Part shown: piece after piece, positions 13,740 to 13,829 of the stretch
How positions within the stretch are numbered: the stretch's first letter is position 1
How the letters are laid out: each line of letters begins with the position of its first letter
Source: an uncultured Erysipelotrichaceae bacterium
Lineage (GTDB): Bacteria; Bacillota_I; Bacilli_A; Erysipelotrichales; Coprobacillaceae
Length of the DNA stretch: 13,829 bases
Direction of reading: 5' to 3'
NCBI GenBank assembly: GCA_937917505.1
Contig: CALDMQ010000085.1
Span: 1-13,829 of the forward strand
Program-made: the position numbers and the translations under genes
The notes under the pieces: model-generated
What the model was told of the DNA's origin: nothing
The model's database searches: none
What the model saw: the letters and a program-made list of their open reading frames with translations, nothing else

Positions 13740-13829
13740 AACGGGGATTTGAGTGCTATTTAAATATATTTAAATGGGGATTTGCGTATTTTTGGTGTTT
13801 ACTTGAACGGGGATTCAAGATATAATAGA
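13740..13829. repeat. Three short direct repeats at exact 33-bp spacing
   Basis: AACGGGGATT (13740-13749), AATGGGGATT (13773-13782) and AACGGGGATT (13806-13815) start exactly 33 bp apart. The first and third are also preceded by G. The GGGG blocks stand out in AT-rich surroundings. The DNA between them is not conserved, so these are spaced binding-site-like repeats rather than a CRISPR array or duplicated unit. They may belong to the end of a mobile element that continues beyond the window; this is inference. Confidence 0.55.
13758..13775. repeat. Perfect 18-bp AT palindrome between repeats 1 and 2
   Basis: ATTTAAATATATTTAAAT is its own reverse complement and abuts the GGGG of the second 33-bp-spaced repeat. 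It may be a protein site or cruciform; in pure AT sequence chance cannot be excluded. Confidence 0.4.

Noticed and set aside
13740..13829. CRISPR array
   Set aside because: Only about 10 bases are conserved per unit, far less than a CRISPR repeat, and no cas genes are visible.

Overview
The window comes from a low-GC Gram-positive bacterium (Bacillota). It is strongly AT-rich, uses AGGAGG-type ribosome binding sites, and carries the RNA polymerase delta subunit gene, which is typical of Bacilli and Erysipelotrichia rather than Clostridia. I infer an Erysipelotrichia/Coprobacillaceae-type gut anaerobe; the rank below phylum is inference.

Layout. 1-1959: the tail of a glycoside hydrolase family 4 gene, a terminator, and a GH13 oligo-1,6-glucosidase (malL-like), forming the end of an alpha-glucoside utilisation locus. 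2033-3567: a metallophosphoesterase with an SH3-like tail, then a small helical protein of the kind common in Clostridia. 3568-3790: a decayed strip with an orphan ribosome binding site and a reverse-strand coding-like remnant. 3806-6077: ferritin (minus strand), divergent from an HD-domain phosphohydrolase overlapping a GNAT acetyltransferase; the two divergent promoters overlap and carry palindromes. 6129-8892: a P2-type cation ATPase (minus strand) behind a yybP-ykoY (Mn2+) riboswitch with a clear terminator and promoter, which points to Mn2+ (or Mn2+/Ca2+) export. 8912-9110: the frameshifted C-terminal stub of an SNF2-family helicase. 9136-11001: a class A penicillin-binding protein (minus strand). 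11062-13515: DUF1934 (ywiB-like), argS and rpoE (delta), a conserved Bacillota gene order, closed by a terminator. 13557-13829: an AT-rich gene-free tail ending in three short repeats at exact 33-bp spacing.

Most of the window is ordinary chromosomal housekeeping, with a metal-homeostasis theme (ferritin and the riboswitch-controlled ATPase). I see no complete new defence or mobile system. The items most worth a second look are the riboswitch/ATPase unit, the SNF2 stub, the 33-bp-spaced repeats at the right edge, the overlapping ferritin/HD promoters and the gene wreckage at 3568-3757. All family assignments are from reading motifs; no database search was run.
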